64,000 nucleotides of DNA from UBA2365 sp964594045 (GCA_964594045.1 CAZQKR010000012.1:1-64000), one strand, 5' to 3'; positions 1-9,214 are shown, counted from the first letter of the stretch. Numbers and translations: made by a program. Notes: a model not told the origin generated them from the sequence alone.

Positions 1-46
1 GAGTGAGCGGTGCGCAGCAATCGCCTTAATGAAACTTGATTTTTTG

Positions 47-72
47 TTACTTTTTTATCAAGAAAAAAGTAA
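47..72. terminator. AT-rich hairpin near left edge
   Basis: TTACTTTTTT and AAAAAAGTAA form a perfect 10-bp stem around a 6-base loop. The T-rich arms could stop transcription in either direction. The gene it would serve lies outside the window, so its role is an inference from shape only. Confidence 0.4.
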
Positions 73-131
73 GAAGTCAAAATCGTCAGGTATGAACATG
101 TTGAACTGCTGCAAGGACACCCAAAGTCAAA

Positions 132-325
132 TGCTTCAGCTTTTTTTAATTCCGTACATTCCGGTACGCAATACTGACGAAGACAAGCTTATCAGTATCT
201 TTGATTTAAAAAAGAGCTTCGCCTTGACTTCTGCTGACCTACCACTTCGTGTTCCTTCCCTTGAATATCCGCTGGATATTCTCCTTTCAGGATCGGTCAG
301 TCATTTTCAGCTATCAACATAATTA
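132..325. repeat. Dispersed intergenic repeat, copy A
   Basis: This block matches the reverse complement of 59760-59920, sharing the start TGCTTCAG, the core CCGTACATTCCGGTAC, a GCTTCGCCTTGACTT tract and an end near ATCAACATAAT. Relative to the other copy it carries roughly 35 extra bases containing AATACTGACGAAG; similar sequence lies just outside the other copy at about 59930-60010. An open frame of 97 codons crosses it, but the other copy is not conserved as the same protein, so I treat the block as non-coding. Nothing else is recognised between 1 and 421. Confidence 0.6.
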
Positions 326-421
326 TTAAACAACTTCTATATTATTTGCATATATATTACCTTAGTGAACTATTTCATTTTGGGGATCGTTACTGAATTT
401 TTTTCACTAAAGATAATATTT

Positions 422-919
422 ATGTGGTTAAGATACCTTTTGCTGATTTCCTTTCTGATCGTGATCTCTTATTCCTGTTCTGAGAAAAAGGAACCCAAAA
501 ATATGGACGATCAAGAGGTTAGGAATGATACTCTTCAGGCTGAAATTCAGACCGATACCATTGGCCTGAGTGAATTCTGGAAGGAATTCAAAATGCTGGC
601 GTTAAAGGAAAATTACGGAAAACTGGCAGAGATCAGTTATTTCCCTTTTCTGAATCACGGAAGCTATATTACAAAAGAAGAATTTTTTGACATCCGTTTT
701 CCGGACTACATCCTGGAGGATATCAAAAAATCAGGATTCCCGGTCAAAAGTGAAATGGTTTTCGAGGAAGGGGTGGATTCCAGGGGAGATGTGGTCGAAT
801 CTCCTGTTAAAGGCGGAGATGATCAGCCTGTTTACGAAGTTGATCTGAATGGCGCATCTCTTTATTTTGCAAAGTTGGAGGATAAGTTCGTTTTCATAGG
901 GCTGATGTATGGTGAATAA
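422..919 (+). CDS. Small lipoprotein of unknown function
   Basis: The protein is about 165 residues. The frame is open from 365, but the ATG at 422 is preferred because it begins directly with a lipoprotein signal peptide (a hydrophobic run, then SYSC, with Cys near residue 19). The mature part is acidic and mixed alpha/beta in look, with the segment FWKEFKMLALKENYGKLAEI followed by a charged, Gly-rich stretch. I do not recognise a family. It should sit on the outer or inner membrane facing the periplasm. The following beta-lactamase frame opens inside its last codons, so the two may be co-transcribed. Confidence 0.7.
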   Translation: MWLRYLLLISFLIVISYSCSEKKEPKNMDDQEVRNDTLQAEIQTDTIGLSEFWKEFKMLALKENYGKLAEISYFPFLNHGSYITKEEFFDIRFPDYILEDIKKSGFPVKSEMVFEEGVDSRGDVVESPVKGGDDQPVYEVDLNGASLYFAKLEDKFVFIGLMYGE

Positions 920-953
920 AACCGGGCCGATCCAAAACAGAAAGCATTTGACC

Positions 954-1889
954 ATGATATCGGAAAATAAGAGCAAATACAATATGATCAGCAATATAAA
1001 TCAAATGATATGCTTCATGTTGATTTTGCTGTTCATGCCGCTATCACCTTCAGCAGACGGACAATCAACAGGTCTTGTGTCATCTGATGTAGCCGTCAGG
1101 GAGCAAAAGGAAAATCAGCCAAACAATGTTTCTCCGGTATATCAAACTGTTCCGGAATTTGGAGAAATGCTCACACAAAGGAAATTGAAAGGTTCCATTC
1201 TGCTTTTCGATCCACAGGAAAACCGGTATTACTCCAATGATCTTGAATGGGCAGAAGTCAGGAGATTGCCCGCATCAACCTTCAAGATCCCCAATTCGAT
1301 CATTGCCCTGGAAACCGGTGTAATGGAAAATGACTCCACAATGATCCCCTGGACTGGCGAAAAAAGGTTTCTGAAGTCCTGGGAACAGGATCTGAGTTTC
1401 CGCGATGCATTCCAGTTGTCCTGCGTGCCCTGTTATCAGGAAATTGCCCGGAAAATCGGGGTGAAAAGAATGAAGGAACATCTGCTGAAATTCAATTATG
1501 TCGCAATGGAAGTGAATGAAGAAAATATTGACCGGTTTTGGCTGGAAGGCAATTCGGGTATTTCCCAGATGGAACAGATCGACTTTCTCAGAAAATTTTA
1601 TGATCAACAGTTGCCCATTGCACAACGAACATACGAACTGGTCAAAAAACTGATGTTTGTACACAAAGATCAAGGGTATTCTCTATATGGCAAAACGGGT
1701 ATGGCCGCCCGGAACGGAAGTAATAATGGCTGGTATGTAGGTTTTATTGAAAACCAGGGAAAGGTTATTTTCTTTGCCACCAATGTCACTCCGACGGTGG
1801 AAATGACCATGGAAGTGTTCGGTCCGCTCCGGATCTCGGCTTCAGTAAGTGCATTGGATTGGTTTTTGGAATTTCAAAAAAACAAATAA
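954..1889 (+). CDS. Class D (OXA-like) beta-lactamase family protein
   Basis: This is a predicted periplasmic serine beta-lactamase or penicillin-recognising protein. The active-site STFK motif is near residue 108 from the start chosen, followed by a W-G-K/R-like segment, an SCV triad (class D S-x-V) in a stretch matching the OXA pattern S-x-V-P-x-Y-Q-E-x-A-R, FWLEG, and KTG before GWYVGF. The usual YGN motif reads YVA here, which may alter activity. The frame is open from 909, overlapping the previous gene. ATGs at 954 and 984 both precede the hydrophobic signal segment ending near SADGQ, so the start is uncertain. Length is slightly above typical class D enzymes because of a linker after the signal. 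Whether it hydrolyses beta-lactams cannot be told from sequence. Confidence 0.85.
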   Translation: MISENKSKYNMISNINQMICFMLILLFMPLSPSADGQSTGLVSSDVAVREQKENQPNNVSPVYQTVPEFGEMLTQRKLKGSILLFDPQENRYYSNDLEWAEVRRLPASTFKIPNSIIALETGVMENDSTMIPWTGEKRFLKSWEQDLSFRDAFQLSCVPCYQEIARKIGVKRMKEHLLKFNYVAMEVNEENIDRFWLEGNSGISQMEQIDFLRKFYDQQLPIAQRTYELVKKLMFVHKDQGYSLYGKTGMAARNGSNNGWYVGFIENQGKVIFFATNVTPTVEMTMEVFGPLRISASVSALDWFLEFQKNK

Positions 1890-2082
1890 GCATCTTGCAG
1901 TTTTCAAAACAAATCACTAAATTTATGGCGGTTGAGGTTCGACTGTCAGAATTTTTATATTTGTGAATTTCACATATTCAGCAGATGCTTTTTTAAAGGC
2001 TTCAATTGTTTATTTTTTGACTGAGGTCATGTTTTTCATCAAGGATTCCATATTACCGAAAGAAAAAATATTAGGCACACAT

Positions 2083-2721
2083 ATGAAAAAAATGGATATC
2101 ATTAAATTGGCATTTTTCTGTTTCATCCTCACAGGATTTTATGCCTGTCCGCTCATCGACTCGGGAAACCTGCTGAAAAGGCTTCAGCGTTATCAATATG
2201 TTTCCATCGATTTCAATGCAGACATCAAAAGCAATAACCAGGTCATCAGTTTTTCATCACTTTCGGTGGACAATTCTCCGCCACTGGGTTCCAGCCAGAA
2301 ATTTCCGTTGGAATGGGAAGGAACGGCATTCAGTACGGATTTTGATTATCAGTGGGAGTTGTTTTCCGGTGAAAAAGTACAGACCTACGGGCAGATCTGG
2401 GGTACCATGTCGGAAGATGGCACAGAAGTGGTCACCCTGACTGCGGATGTCACCAGTTATTATCCCGAATCCGGAGATGTATTCAAATATTTCATTTTAA
2501 CGGTGGATGTTCCTTATTATCCCGAATATGAGTATGATGAATATACTCCCAGGTTCCAGGTAACCGGTCCCGGGGTGAGTTCGCACATCTATTCATACGC
2601 GCAGAGCTGGGATTTTTTTGATGACGATGGCAAAAAGCAGTCGATCTATGCCACCACGGTCAGCTATAACAATCCGGATGATGAACCTTATCTGTATATC
2701 ACTTTTAATGGGGAGAAATAG
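2083..2721 (+). CDS. Lipoprotein of unknown function
   Basis: The protein is about 212 residues. The frame is open from 1963, but the ATG at 2083 gives a clean lipoprotein signal: MKK, a hydrophobic core and the lipobox FYAC. The mature part is rich in Tyr, Asp and Ser and looks beta-rich, with PLEWEGTAFSTDFDYQW and PEYEYDEYTPRF segments. No known family is recognised. It is separated by about 190 bp from the beta-lactamase and converges on the T9SS cargo gene at 2914-4509, with a hairpin between them. Confidence 0.7.
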   Translation: MKKMDIIKLAFFCFILTGFYACPLIDSGNLLKRLQRYQYVSIDFNADIKSNNQVISFSSLSVDNSPPLGSSQKFPLEWEGTAFSTDFDYQWELFSGEKVQTYGQIWGTMSEDGTEVVTLTADVTSYYPESGDVFKYFILTVDVPYYPEYEYDEYTPRFQVTGPGVSSHIYSYAQSWDFFDDDGKKQSIYATTVSYNNPDDEPYLYITFNGEK

Positions 2722-2860
2722 ATAAAGCTCAATATGTTTCGGTTTTTGGATTTTGTTGTCTGTCTTTTTCCTGAAAAGGCATTTTTTACGAATCAATATC
2801 TGCTGTGCTTTATAGTTTGTTTTCCAACCACGGGTTCGTCAAGCCTGGATTTCCACAACC

Positions 2861-2883
2861 TAATAGGTTTCAAAAACCTATTA
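2861..2883. terminator. Bidirectional hairpin between convergent genes
   Basis: TAATAGGTTT and AAACCTATTA form a perfect 10-bp stem with a CAA loop. It lies between the lipoprotein ending at 2721 and the minus-strand gene ending at 2914, where a two-way terminator would be expected. There is no long T tract, so this is moderate evidence. Confidence 0.45.
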
Positions 2884-2913
2884 AGTTACAACCTCGCAAC
2901 AACGCCCGGCTAT

Positions 2914-4509
2914 TCACTCCACCACCAACTTTTCAGTTACACTTACACCTGATCCTGAGCAAAACCGGATAAAATATAATCCGGATTCCAATGTTTCCAG
3001 ACCACTGATCCGGCTATGCACATTATTTTCCAACGCTCCTTCCCCTACCTTTCTGCCATTGATTTCATATATTTCCCAAAACCATTTTTCATCCAACCAG
3101 ATATCGGGGATCAACACGTTGATGTCCCTGTTCGCAGGGTTGGGGAAAAACAGGATCTTCCGGGATGCTGAAGCAAATGATACCTCCTCTACCGGTGTGA
3201 TCACTTTACTCAGGCTATCCGTATGACAGCCCGGTTCAAAACAGCCCATGCTGTCCACGCGTAATAACCAGCCGTGACCATGATAATTTGCGGGTTGGTT
3301 TTGATTGATTAAACCCCCAACACAAATAATATTTTCTTTCTCATCCTCAATGACATCGCTAAAATAGGTTTTCCCCGGATTGTCTTTCTCCTCGTAATAA
3401 TGCTCCCACAGCAATTCACCATCCGGACTGTATCTGAACAACCATCCCCATGCAAATGGTTTCGTCAATGGATGATTATAAGTACCGATACCGATGACAT
3501 CACCATTTCGGGCCGTGATCAGCTTGTTGACTTTTTTCCTTGATGAGCCATGAGTATTCTCAATTGTCTTTGTATAAAGCGTATCAATCCAATTTATATT
3601 TCCATCCTTGTCAAACTTATACATCATCACCGGCCATTTACCTAATTGTAAGTAATACTCAGGATTACTGAATATTGAGTCAGCTGTCAATAAACCTGTT
3701 GACAGGACTATTCCCTCGTCATGTGTTTCAGCTATATGCGCATCAACATTGTAAAAATCCCATCCTCTGGGAGGCAAATAGTGACTCCAAATAATATTAA
3801 AATCCCTATCAAACTTGCATAGGCCGACCATATAATCTGATTTGGAGGATTGGGTATTATAAAATTGGTATCGGTTTGTGATTACAAAATTCCCATCTGA
3901 AGTTTGGATTAAATCTCCCGGCTGATTGTGGTTTGTGGAAACGGTAAAACCATCGAAACCAGTTTCAGCAAGTAATCTGCCATTCTTATCTAGTTTTTTA
4001 AGAAAAACTTGTAAAAGCCCATCTTCATATTTTTTTTCTCCAAATATGAAAATCTGATTTTTTTGGATAAGCAGTTTTCTTGCCAGAAAATATTCTTCTC
4101 CACCCGGGAGCTTTGGATATTCCCAGATCCCGAGACTGTCTCCATTGATATTCGTTAAATATATATTCCAGTCAATTTCTTCATTCAAAAAATCATTGTT
4201 CAGAATGAAAATTGTATCATTTTCCCTAAATAGTGAGTATAAACTAAACCGTTTATTGCCCAGATGTTTTGCAAACTTTTGTACACCGGATGTATCAGTG
4301 GCCAGAATTGAATAACAATCATCAAAATCAGGATATAAGGTACAAATCCCTCTGGCAGTTAAGAAATATTTATTATCTGACAACAAAATCGAACCAAGAT
4401 GTTCACTGTGAGTGAGTATATCAACCACAAGTGAAAGTGGTTTCTGTGAAATTGATCGTGTAGTTGTCATAAGGTGGAAAATGATCATTATAAACATACC
4501 AAATTTCAT
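2914..4509 (-). CDS. T9SS-secreted beta-propeller-like protein
   Basis: This 531-residue secreted protein has an N-terminal hydrophobic signal. Its body has recurrent segments of the kind D-G-N-F-V-I..., K-F-D-K-D-G-N-I-N-W, F-R-Y-S-P-D-G-E-L-L-W and W-L-L-R-V-D, spaced like blades of a beta-propeller. The last ~80 residues (from FFPNPANRD) match a T9SS type A sorting domain with the G-L-Y-F-I-R-F pattern, so export through the T9SS and surface attachment or release is expected. It resembles the array proteins downstream in design but is too divergent to be a recent copy. It is the last gene of the minus-strand run. Confidence 0.8.
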   Translation of the reverse strand: MKFGMFIMIIFHLMTTTRSISQKPLSLVVDILTHSEHLGSILLSDNKYFLTARGICTLYPDFDDCYSILATDTSGVQKFAKHLGNKRFSLYSLFRENDTIFILNNDFLNEEIDWNIYLTNINGDSLGIWEYPKLPGGEEYFLARKLLIQKNQIFIFGEKKYEDGLLQVFLKKLDKNGRLLAETGFDGFTVSTNHNQPGDLIQTSDGNFVITNRYQFYNTQSSKSDYMVGLCKFDRDFNIIWSHYLPPRGWDFYNVDAHIAETHDEGIVLSTGLLTADSIFSNPEYYLQLGKWPVMMYKFDKDGNINWIDTLYTKTIENTHGSSRKKVNKLITARNGDVIGIGTYNHPLTKPFAWGWLFRYSPDGELLWEHYYEEKDNPGKTYFSDVIEDEKENIICVGGLINQNQPANYHGHGWLLRVDSMGCFEPGCHTDSLSKVITPVEEVSFASASRKILFFPNPANRDINVLIPDIWLDEKWFWEIYEINGRKVGEGALENNVHSRISGLETLESGLYFIRFCSGSGVSVTEKLVVE

Positions 4510-4708
4510 ATTCGCTTATTAAGTAATCAAAATAAAATATATTCTACACTCATAGAATTTAGCAAAGGATATTAAAAACTTTTGACAATCAAAAAATCAG
4601 GATTTCTTCACTACTTTAAGAATTCTCTCGTTCCTTGTGAGGAATCTCAAATTCTAATTTCTTCACTTTAATAGTTTATTAGGACACTTCAGAAACAGAA
4701 ATTAAATG

Positions 4709-4737
4709 GCTCAGGAGGCCAAAACGACCTCCTGAGC
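4709..4737. terminator. GC-rich hairpin downstream of the array
   Basis: GCTCAGGAGG and CCTCCTGAGC form a perfect 10-bp stem around a 9-base loop. It lies in the 500-bp gap between the last array gene and the gene at 2914-4509. No U tract follows on either strand, so the terminator role is tentative. Confidence 0.4.
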
Positions 4738-4749
4738 TCCATCTTTATT

Positions 4750-4869
4750 TCAAATTATTTTTAATAAATTTACCATAAAATACCGGTTTGCTTGCCTATC
4801 TCTCATGATCAGATAGTAAACTCCATTCGCATAAGTAGAAATTTCTATTCCGTGGTCGGAGCCTTTGGA
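4750..4869 (-). pseudogene. Remnant of a T9SS sorting domain
   Basis: Between two in-frame TGA codons the minus strand reads a 39-residue tail containing HGIEISTYANGVYYLIMRDR and a basic-hydrophobic end. G-V-Y-Y-L-I is the final beta-strand pattern of T9SS type A sorting domains. There is no start codon and no upstream body, so this looks like the stump of a deleted cargo gene at the edge of the array. The rest of the 4510-5010 gap holds the hairpin above and the conserved 3' tail of the next gene. Confidence 0.45.
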
Positions 4870-4918
4870 TCAAAAGTAAAGTATATATATTTAATAATCA
4901 ATAGAATAAGATGAAATT

Positions 4919-4942
4919 GTTGTTGGCGAAAACACCAACAAC
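4919..4942 (-). terminator. Array 3'-end hairpin, T0 copy
   Basis: GTTGTTGGCG and CACCAACAAC pair around AAAA; on the minus-strand RNA the single mismatch becomes a G-U pair. Related sequences lie the same distance downstream of the paralogues at 9881-9904 (one mismatch) and 16680-16705 (perfect). It is probably a transcript 3'-end structure, although no U run follows. Confidence 0.4.
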
Positions 4943-5010
4943 AGCGAACACCATATCCACCCCCAAATATCCCTTATTTTGAACAAATCTATAAAAACCT
5001 GAATTCCCCT

Positions 5011-6507
5011 CTACCTCACCTTCACCCACCGATCTTCACCTAAAGCCTTTCCCTTATGCATCAGTTTCCAGATATATGTACCAACCGGCAGATCAGAAAA
5101 ATCAAAAGTATGTTGGCCTTGTCCCAACTGCTCATAATTTCTCATCATTCTGCCCTGCATATCGAACAGCATCAGTGTCGCATCCTGTGAGTCGCCGGCG
5201 ATGTCGATGCGGAATTCTCCGGCGGAAGGATTCGGAAATACGGTGATCTCCCACTTTCCCGGCACAGGATCAGCGGTGGAGACGGTATTGCCGTTTTCGT
5301 CGAGTTTTATAGCCCATGGAGATCCGGTGAAACTTAAATCTGACAAAGAAAAAATACCTTTCCCTCCTGAAACAATACATCCTCCATCGACAGTGGCCAT
5401 AATAGACCATACATAATGGTGTTTGTCATCACCTGTACTGAAGTACTTGATCCAATACGGATCAAGATTTGAATTCACTTTGCTGACTGCATAATGGTCA
5501 AAAAACATATCCATAGTTCCATAAAAAATATTCGAGGTATCAATCAGATCAAAATTTTGTACAATAAAATGAAACATCTGCGAGCCTTGCACTATAGGTA
5601 TTTTAGCGCCGTGAATAAGTTTGATATTGTTGTCCACTAATGCAATACCTCTTTCAGGTCCATCAAAGACTCCGGTCACAAGATATTTGTTTTTGTCAAA
5701 CAGGGTACCTAATCCTCTGAAACCATTAATTACTGGAAAATCACCCCATGAAGTTACAGAATCAATAATTTCAAAGTTTTCATTCAAAATAAGTGTATTC
5801 GCCGAAAACATAACATATTTATCTTGATATCGGTCATAAAAGATCGAGCTGTTATTATGGTTTTTTTTATAGTGCTTAATTAATTGCACATCACCTTCGT
5901 GACTGAGACGGCAAATAAATAATTTACTTCTCCTGATAGTATAATCATAATCATCACTGTAGTACCCGACTACAATAAATTCATCTTCTGTTTTCATATT
6001 TCCTGCCAAATACCAAAACCTATTGAACTCATTAACAGGTTCCAGTCGAACTATAGTGTCTGAAATAAAGTTCAGATTTTGATCCCATACTGTTACAAGA
6101 AAATAGCCACGACAATCTCTTACCTTGATCTCTTTTGCTTCGCCGATAATTATAAATCTTTGAATTTCAACATTATAAAATATCCAATTCAGCTGGATTG
6201 AGAGGCTGTCTATTTGATAAATTGCTTCATTTATTGATTCTCCTGTGGATGTTTGGTGAATCCGAATACGGGATATAGATTTTAGTTGGTTGTCAGAATT
6301 ATATTGTTCTATTGTAGCAATTGAGGCAAATTGTCCAGGTATATACTCATTTGTGTGAAGGATCACTTCACTTTCTGATCCTGATTGATCATTGAATTCC
6401 CAGGTCTGAGCGAATAAATTGCCATATCCTGATATTCCGGCAAAAAAACAGAAACTTAAAAGAGACTTTTTTGAATAGCTTAATAAAAAACGGATAACTA
6501 GATTCAT
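5011..6507 (-). CDS. T9SS-secreted array protein T0 (no lipoprotein of its own)
   Basis: About 498 residues. The frame is open from 6549, but the ATG at 6507 starts closer to the hydrophobic signal that ends before QTWEF, the same mature N-terminus seen in the four other array proteins. The body is the most divergent of the five (with RDCRGYFLVTVWDQNLN where the others have RRGYFVVTHWDEELN). The last ~95 residues, from KLDENGNTVS, are a T9SS type A sorting domain and are essentially the same as in the protein at 9973-11436. It lies 60 bp downstream of T1, so it is probably read from the same transcript. No function is recognised. Confidence 0.8.
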   Translation of the reverse strand: MNLVIRFLLSYSKKSLLSFCFFAGISGYGNLFAQTWEFNDQSGSESEVILHTNEYIPGQFASIATIEQYNSDNQLKSISRIRIHQTSTGESINEAIYQIDSLSIQLNWIFYNVEIQRFIIIGEAKEIKVRDCRGYFLVTVWDQNLNFISDTIVRLEPVNEFNRFWYLAGNMKTEDEFIVVGYYSDDYDYTIRRSKLFICRLSHEGDVQLIKHYKKNHNNSSIFYDRYQDKYVMFSANTLILNENFEIIDSVTSWGDFPVINGFRGLGTLFDKNKYLVTGVFDGPERGIALVDNNIKLIHGAKIPIVQGSQMFHFIVQNFDLIDTSNIFYGTMDMFFDHYAVSKVNSNLDPYWIKYFSTGDDKHHYVWSIMATVDGGCIVSGGKGIFSLSDLSFTGSPWAIKLDENGNTVSTADPVPGKWEITVFPNPSAGEFRIDIAGDSQDATLMLFDMQGRMMRNYEQLGQGQHTFDFSDLPVGTYIWKLMHKGKALGEDRWVKVR

Positions 6508-6567
6508 GATCTCGCTTGATTTGATGATAATGAAATTGCATTCATTCATTTTTTCCCCACTTTCCCT

Positions 6568-8043
6568 CTACCTCACCTTCACCCATCGATCCTCACCCAA
6601 TGCCTTACCCTTATGCGTCAGTTTCCAGATATACGTGCCAACCGGCAGAGCAGAAAAATCAAAAGTATGCTGGCCTTGTCCCAACTGCTCATAATGCCTC
6701 ATCATTCTGCCCTGCATATCGAACAGCATCAATGTCGCATCCTGGGTGTCGCCGGCGATGTCGATGCGGAAATCTCCGGTGGAAGGATTCGGAAATACGG
6801 TGATCTCCCACTTTCCCGGCACAGGATCAGCGGTGGAGACGGTATTGCCGTTTTCGTCGAGTTTTAAGATCCATGTGCCATAGTCAACTGGTATATAGGA
6901 ATAATCCACTTTTTTACCTTTGATTCCATATACTAAAAAACCACCGTCAGAACAGGCAACTAATCCCATTATAGCATGTGCAATAGTGTCATTTTCGCTC
7001 ATATATCTGATCCAATATGGCTGAAGGTTGGAATTGACTTTAGCTAAGGTATAGTATCCCGAGTCCCCGAATTGAGTGCCCATAAAAATAGCCGAAGTGT
7101 CAATGAAATCAAAACTCTTTTTTTGTAACAGATTATCTACAAAAAAATGTGGCTTACTTATTGGTAAATATTTGATTAGTTTCATGTTGTTATTGTAAAG
7201 GCCCAAACCTTTGTCGCCCCCACTGTTTTTAATCTTAATCGTCACCAAATAAAGAGAATCTCTGAATCGGATGGCATTAAAATTATATGTTGGCATATAA
7301 TCCACTGAGTTTTCTGTTATGATTGAATCCAATTTATTAAACTCTTTATCAAAAATGTAAGTCCTGATCCCTGGTAAAACATAAGTTGAATTGACAGTAT
7401 CCTCTATTATTGCACAATGATTTCTTCCTCCAATCTCGGAATACCAATTTGAAAAAGTGATTTCTCCGTTTCGGTTAATTTTTGCAAATAGAAGCTTGTT
7501 CTTCAAATAAGGTTTCTCAAAGTTTTCGCAATAATTTCCTATTACAAGATATTCATTTTCACTTGATATAAGTCCATTGATAAAAAAAAGGGAGTTATTT
7601 TCATTAAAGGGTTGTAATCTGATCAGTGAATCACTCAATAGATTTAATTCTTCATCCCAATGAGTTACAACAAAATATCCTCTCCTTTTTTCATTGAAAT
7701 ATTTGTGTGCCGAACCAACTATGGTGTAAGTTTCATTTTCCGAATTATAGAAGACCCAATCTAATCTGGTACTCAGGCTATCAATTCTATAGGCAACCTC
7801 TTTGTAAATATTGCCGGATTCTACATGCCTTTTTTGGACTAATGCATAATTACTATTTTCATAGTCTGAGTTTAACCCAAAAACCACAAATTCAGTTGAT
7901 AAATAATTTTGATCATTTAATTCTATCATGCGGTCAATGACATTGAATCTGCTTTTTTCTTTATGGAAAAATTCCCATGTATTCTGACTTTTTACAATAG
8001 ATATGGACAAAAGAAATATGATGAATAGAGATATACTTTTCAT
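6568..8043 (-). CDS. T9SS-secreted array protein T1
   Basis: A 491-residue protein with a signal peptide ending near residue 19 (SIVKSQ), a ~390-residue body and a T9SS type A sorting domain from about residue 410 (PNPSTGDF, then L-P-V-G-T-Y-I-W-K-L, ending WVKVR). The body contains repeated Y-T-I-V-G, Y-L-V-I-G-N and G-G-F-L-V-Y-G strands that suggest a beta-propeller or similar beta-rich fold. Residues ~230-320 match T4 (16772-18247) best, while residues ~345-400 match T2 (9973-11436) best, so the gene is mosaic. It follows its lipoprotein partner by 55 bp. Function unknown. Confidence 0.85.
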   Translation of the reverse strand: MKSISLFIIFLLSISIVKSQNTWEFFHKEKSRFNVIDRMIELNDQNYLSTEFVVFGLNSDYENSNYALVQKRHVESGNIYKEVAYRIDSLSTRLDWVFYNSENETYTIVGSAHKYFNEKRRGYFVVTHWDEELNLLSDSLIRLQPFNENNSLFFINGLISSENEYLVIGNYCENFEKPYLKNKLLFAKINRNGEITFSNWYSEIGGRNHCAIIEDTVNSTYVLPGIRTYIFDKEFNKLDSIITENSVDYMPTYNFNAIRFRDSLYLVTIKIKNSGGDKGLGLYNNNMKLIKYLPISKPHFFVDNLLQKKSFDFIDTSAIFMGTQFGDSGYYTLAKVNSNLQPYWIRYMSENDTIAHAIMGLVACSDGGFLVYGIKGKKVDYSYIPVDYGTWILKLDENGNTVSTADPVPGKWEITVFPNPSTGDFRIDIAGDTQDATLMLFDMQGRMMRHYEQLGQGQHTFDFSALPVGTYIWKLTHKGKALGEDRWVKVR

Positions 8044-8060
8044 AATTATGGGATTTAAAA

Positions 8061-8084
8061 CCCCGACCTGAAAACAGGTCGGGG
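8061..8084 (-). promoter_or_regulatory. Intercistronic hairpin, unit 1
   Basis: CCCCGACCTG and CAGGTCGGGG form a perfect 10-bp stem with an AAAA/TTTT loop, between the lipoprotein stop and the start of T1. On the RNA it is followed by UUUU. It may act as a partial terminator or mRNA-stability element setting the ratio of the two proteins. The same element occurs in every unit. Confidence 0.6.
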
Positions 8085-8098
8085 TCAGGTCAATTAAA

Positions 8099-9214
8099 TT
8101 AATTGCAGGTACCTAAGGTCAATGGAACACGATTCACATCGGTGTTTTTCTTGCCATATTTTCCTACTCCATTCCAGAAATAATAATAGAGATATGGGAT
8201 ATGTAGAGTAAAATCAAACTCCATTTGCATATTCAGGAACTTTTTATTCAGTGATTGAACATACTTATTGGCCATGTATTGTGCATTCCCGAGGTAATAA
8301 TTCATCTCCGGATAGTCTATACAGAAAGCGTCTGTCTTATCAGGATTTTCAACAGGTTGTCCGTTTTGCATGATCCGCATCGGCATTTCTGATGATGAGC
8401 AGGCATCGTATTCATTGCTGTATGGGTCATAAAGCTCATCGCATCCATCGAATTGCCACATAAAATAATCTATGATAAAATCGCCGGGATTAGGGTCATT
8501 TGGATTGACTGCAAACCAATTGTCATAATCATCACTATAGTAATGGACATCTTCAATATCCGAATACCAAACCCCCAGTTCTGCATACTGTCCAACAAGA
8601 TTGAAAGTTGCTGCCCGGGCTATTTGTTTTGGAGCGTTACTTGGGTTATTCGCATCATTGCATTTACCCTGATCCGCTTTCCAGTCATCGCCTTGCCCGA
8701 ATGAAATGGTACCCATATTCTCAATGCCTGAGGATGCTGTGCCCACGATATTGGTGAGCCCTACCCTGATCTGTGAGCCTGTTTCACTGATAATATAAAG
8801 GTCAGTTAATAGTTGCATTTTAGTATCTGCAACGATGTCGGCATAATGACATTTGACAAATTCCAAAGCTTCATCATAGATTTCATCTACTACCCGGTCA
8901 TTGATTACCCCGTTTTGCTTACTGACAATAAATGATTCCTCGAGAGAATAAGTATCATCAAATTTATATCTAAAATCTCCATATCGGTAGTTCATCACCG
9001 TTTCAGCGCCACGAATGGCTTCATCTCCGGTGTAGGATTTGGAAGGATCATAAGTCCCGTCCACCACAGGCGAAAAAGCAGCGACCACTTGTTCAGGTGT
9101 CAGTTGTGTTCTTGTACTCACTTGAATATCCTGATCTTTATCGCTGAGATTGCTTTCCTTAGAGCATGAAGCGAGGAAAAGCAATAAAAACAATACAAAA
9201 AATATATTTTTCAT
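8099..9214 (-). CDS. Array lipoprotein L1
   Basis: A 371-residue lipoprotein: a hydrophobic signal with lipobox LASC (Cys 17), then a Ser/Asp-rich linker and a conserved QLTPEQVVAAFSPVVDGTYD segment. Residues 1-186 are identical in all four array lipoproteins. After that come variable patches (for example around EDVHYYSDDYDNW) interleaved with constant ones (NPNDPNPGDFIIDYFMWQFD, NGQPVENPDKTDAFCIDYPE). Several Cys residues in the second half (FDGC, YDAC, AFC, the final TCN) are conserved and may form disulfides. It is the first gene of its unit, preceding T1. No known family is recognised; a surface-exposed partner or anchor for the secreted protein is only an inference from pairing. Confidence 0.85.
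   Translation of the reverse strand: MKNIFFVLFLLLFLASCSKESNLSDKDQDIQVSTRTQLTPEQVVAAFSPVVDGTYDPSKSYTGDEAIRGAETVMNYRYGDFRYKFDDTYSLEESFIVSKQNGVINDRVVDEIYDEALEFVKCHYADIVADTKMQLLTDLYIISETGSQIRVGLTNIVGTASSGIENMGTISFGQGDDWKADQGKCNDANNPSNAPKQIARAATFNLVGQYAELGVWYSDIEDVHYYSDDYDNWFAVNPNDPNPGDFIIDYFMWQFDGCDELYDPYSNEYDACSSSEMPMRIMQNGQPVENPDKTDAFCIDYPEMNYYLGNAQYMANKYVQSLNKKFLNMQMEFDFTLHIPYLYYYFWNGVGKYGKKNTDVNRVPLTLGTCN

Noticed and set aside
2734..2952. 72-codon plus-strand frame
   Set aside because: It runs across the terminator hairpin and into the end of the opposite-strand gene, with no coding character.
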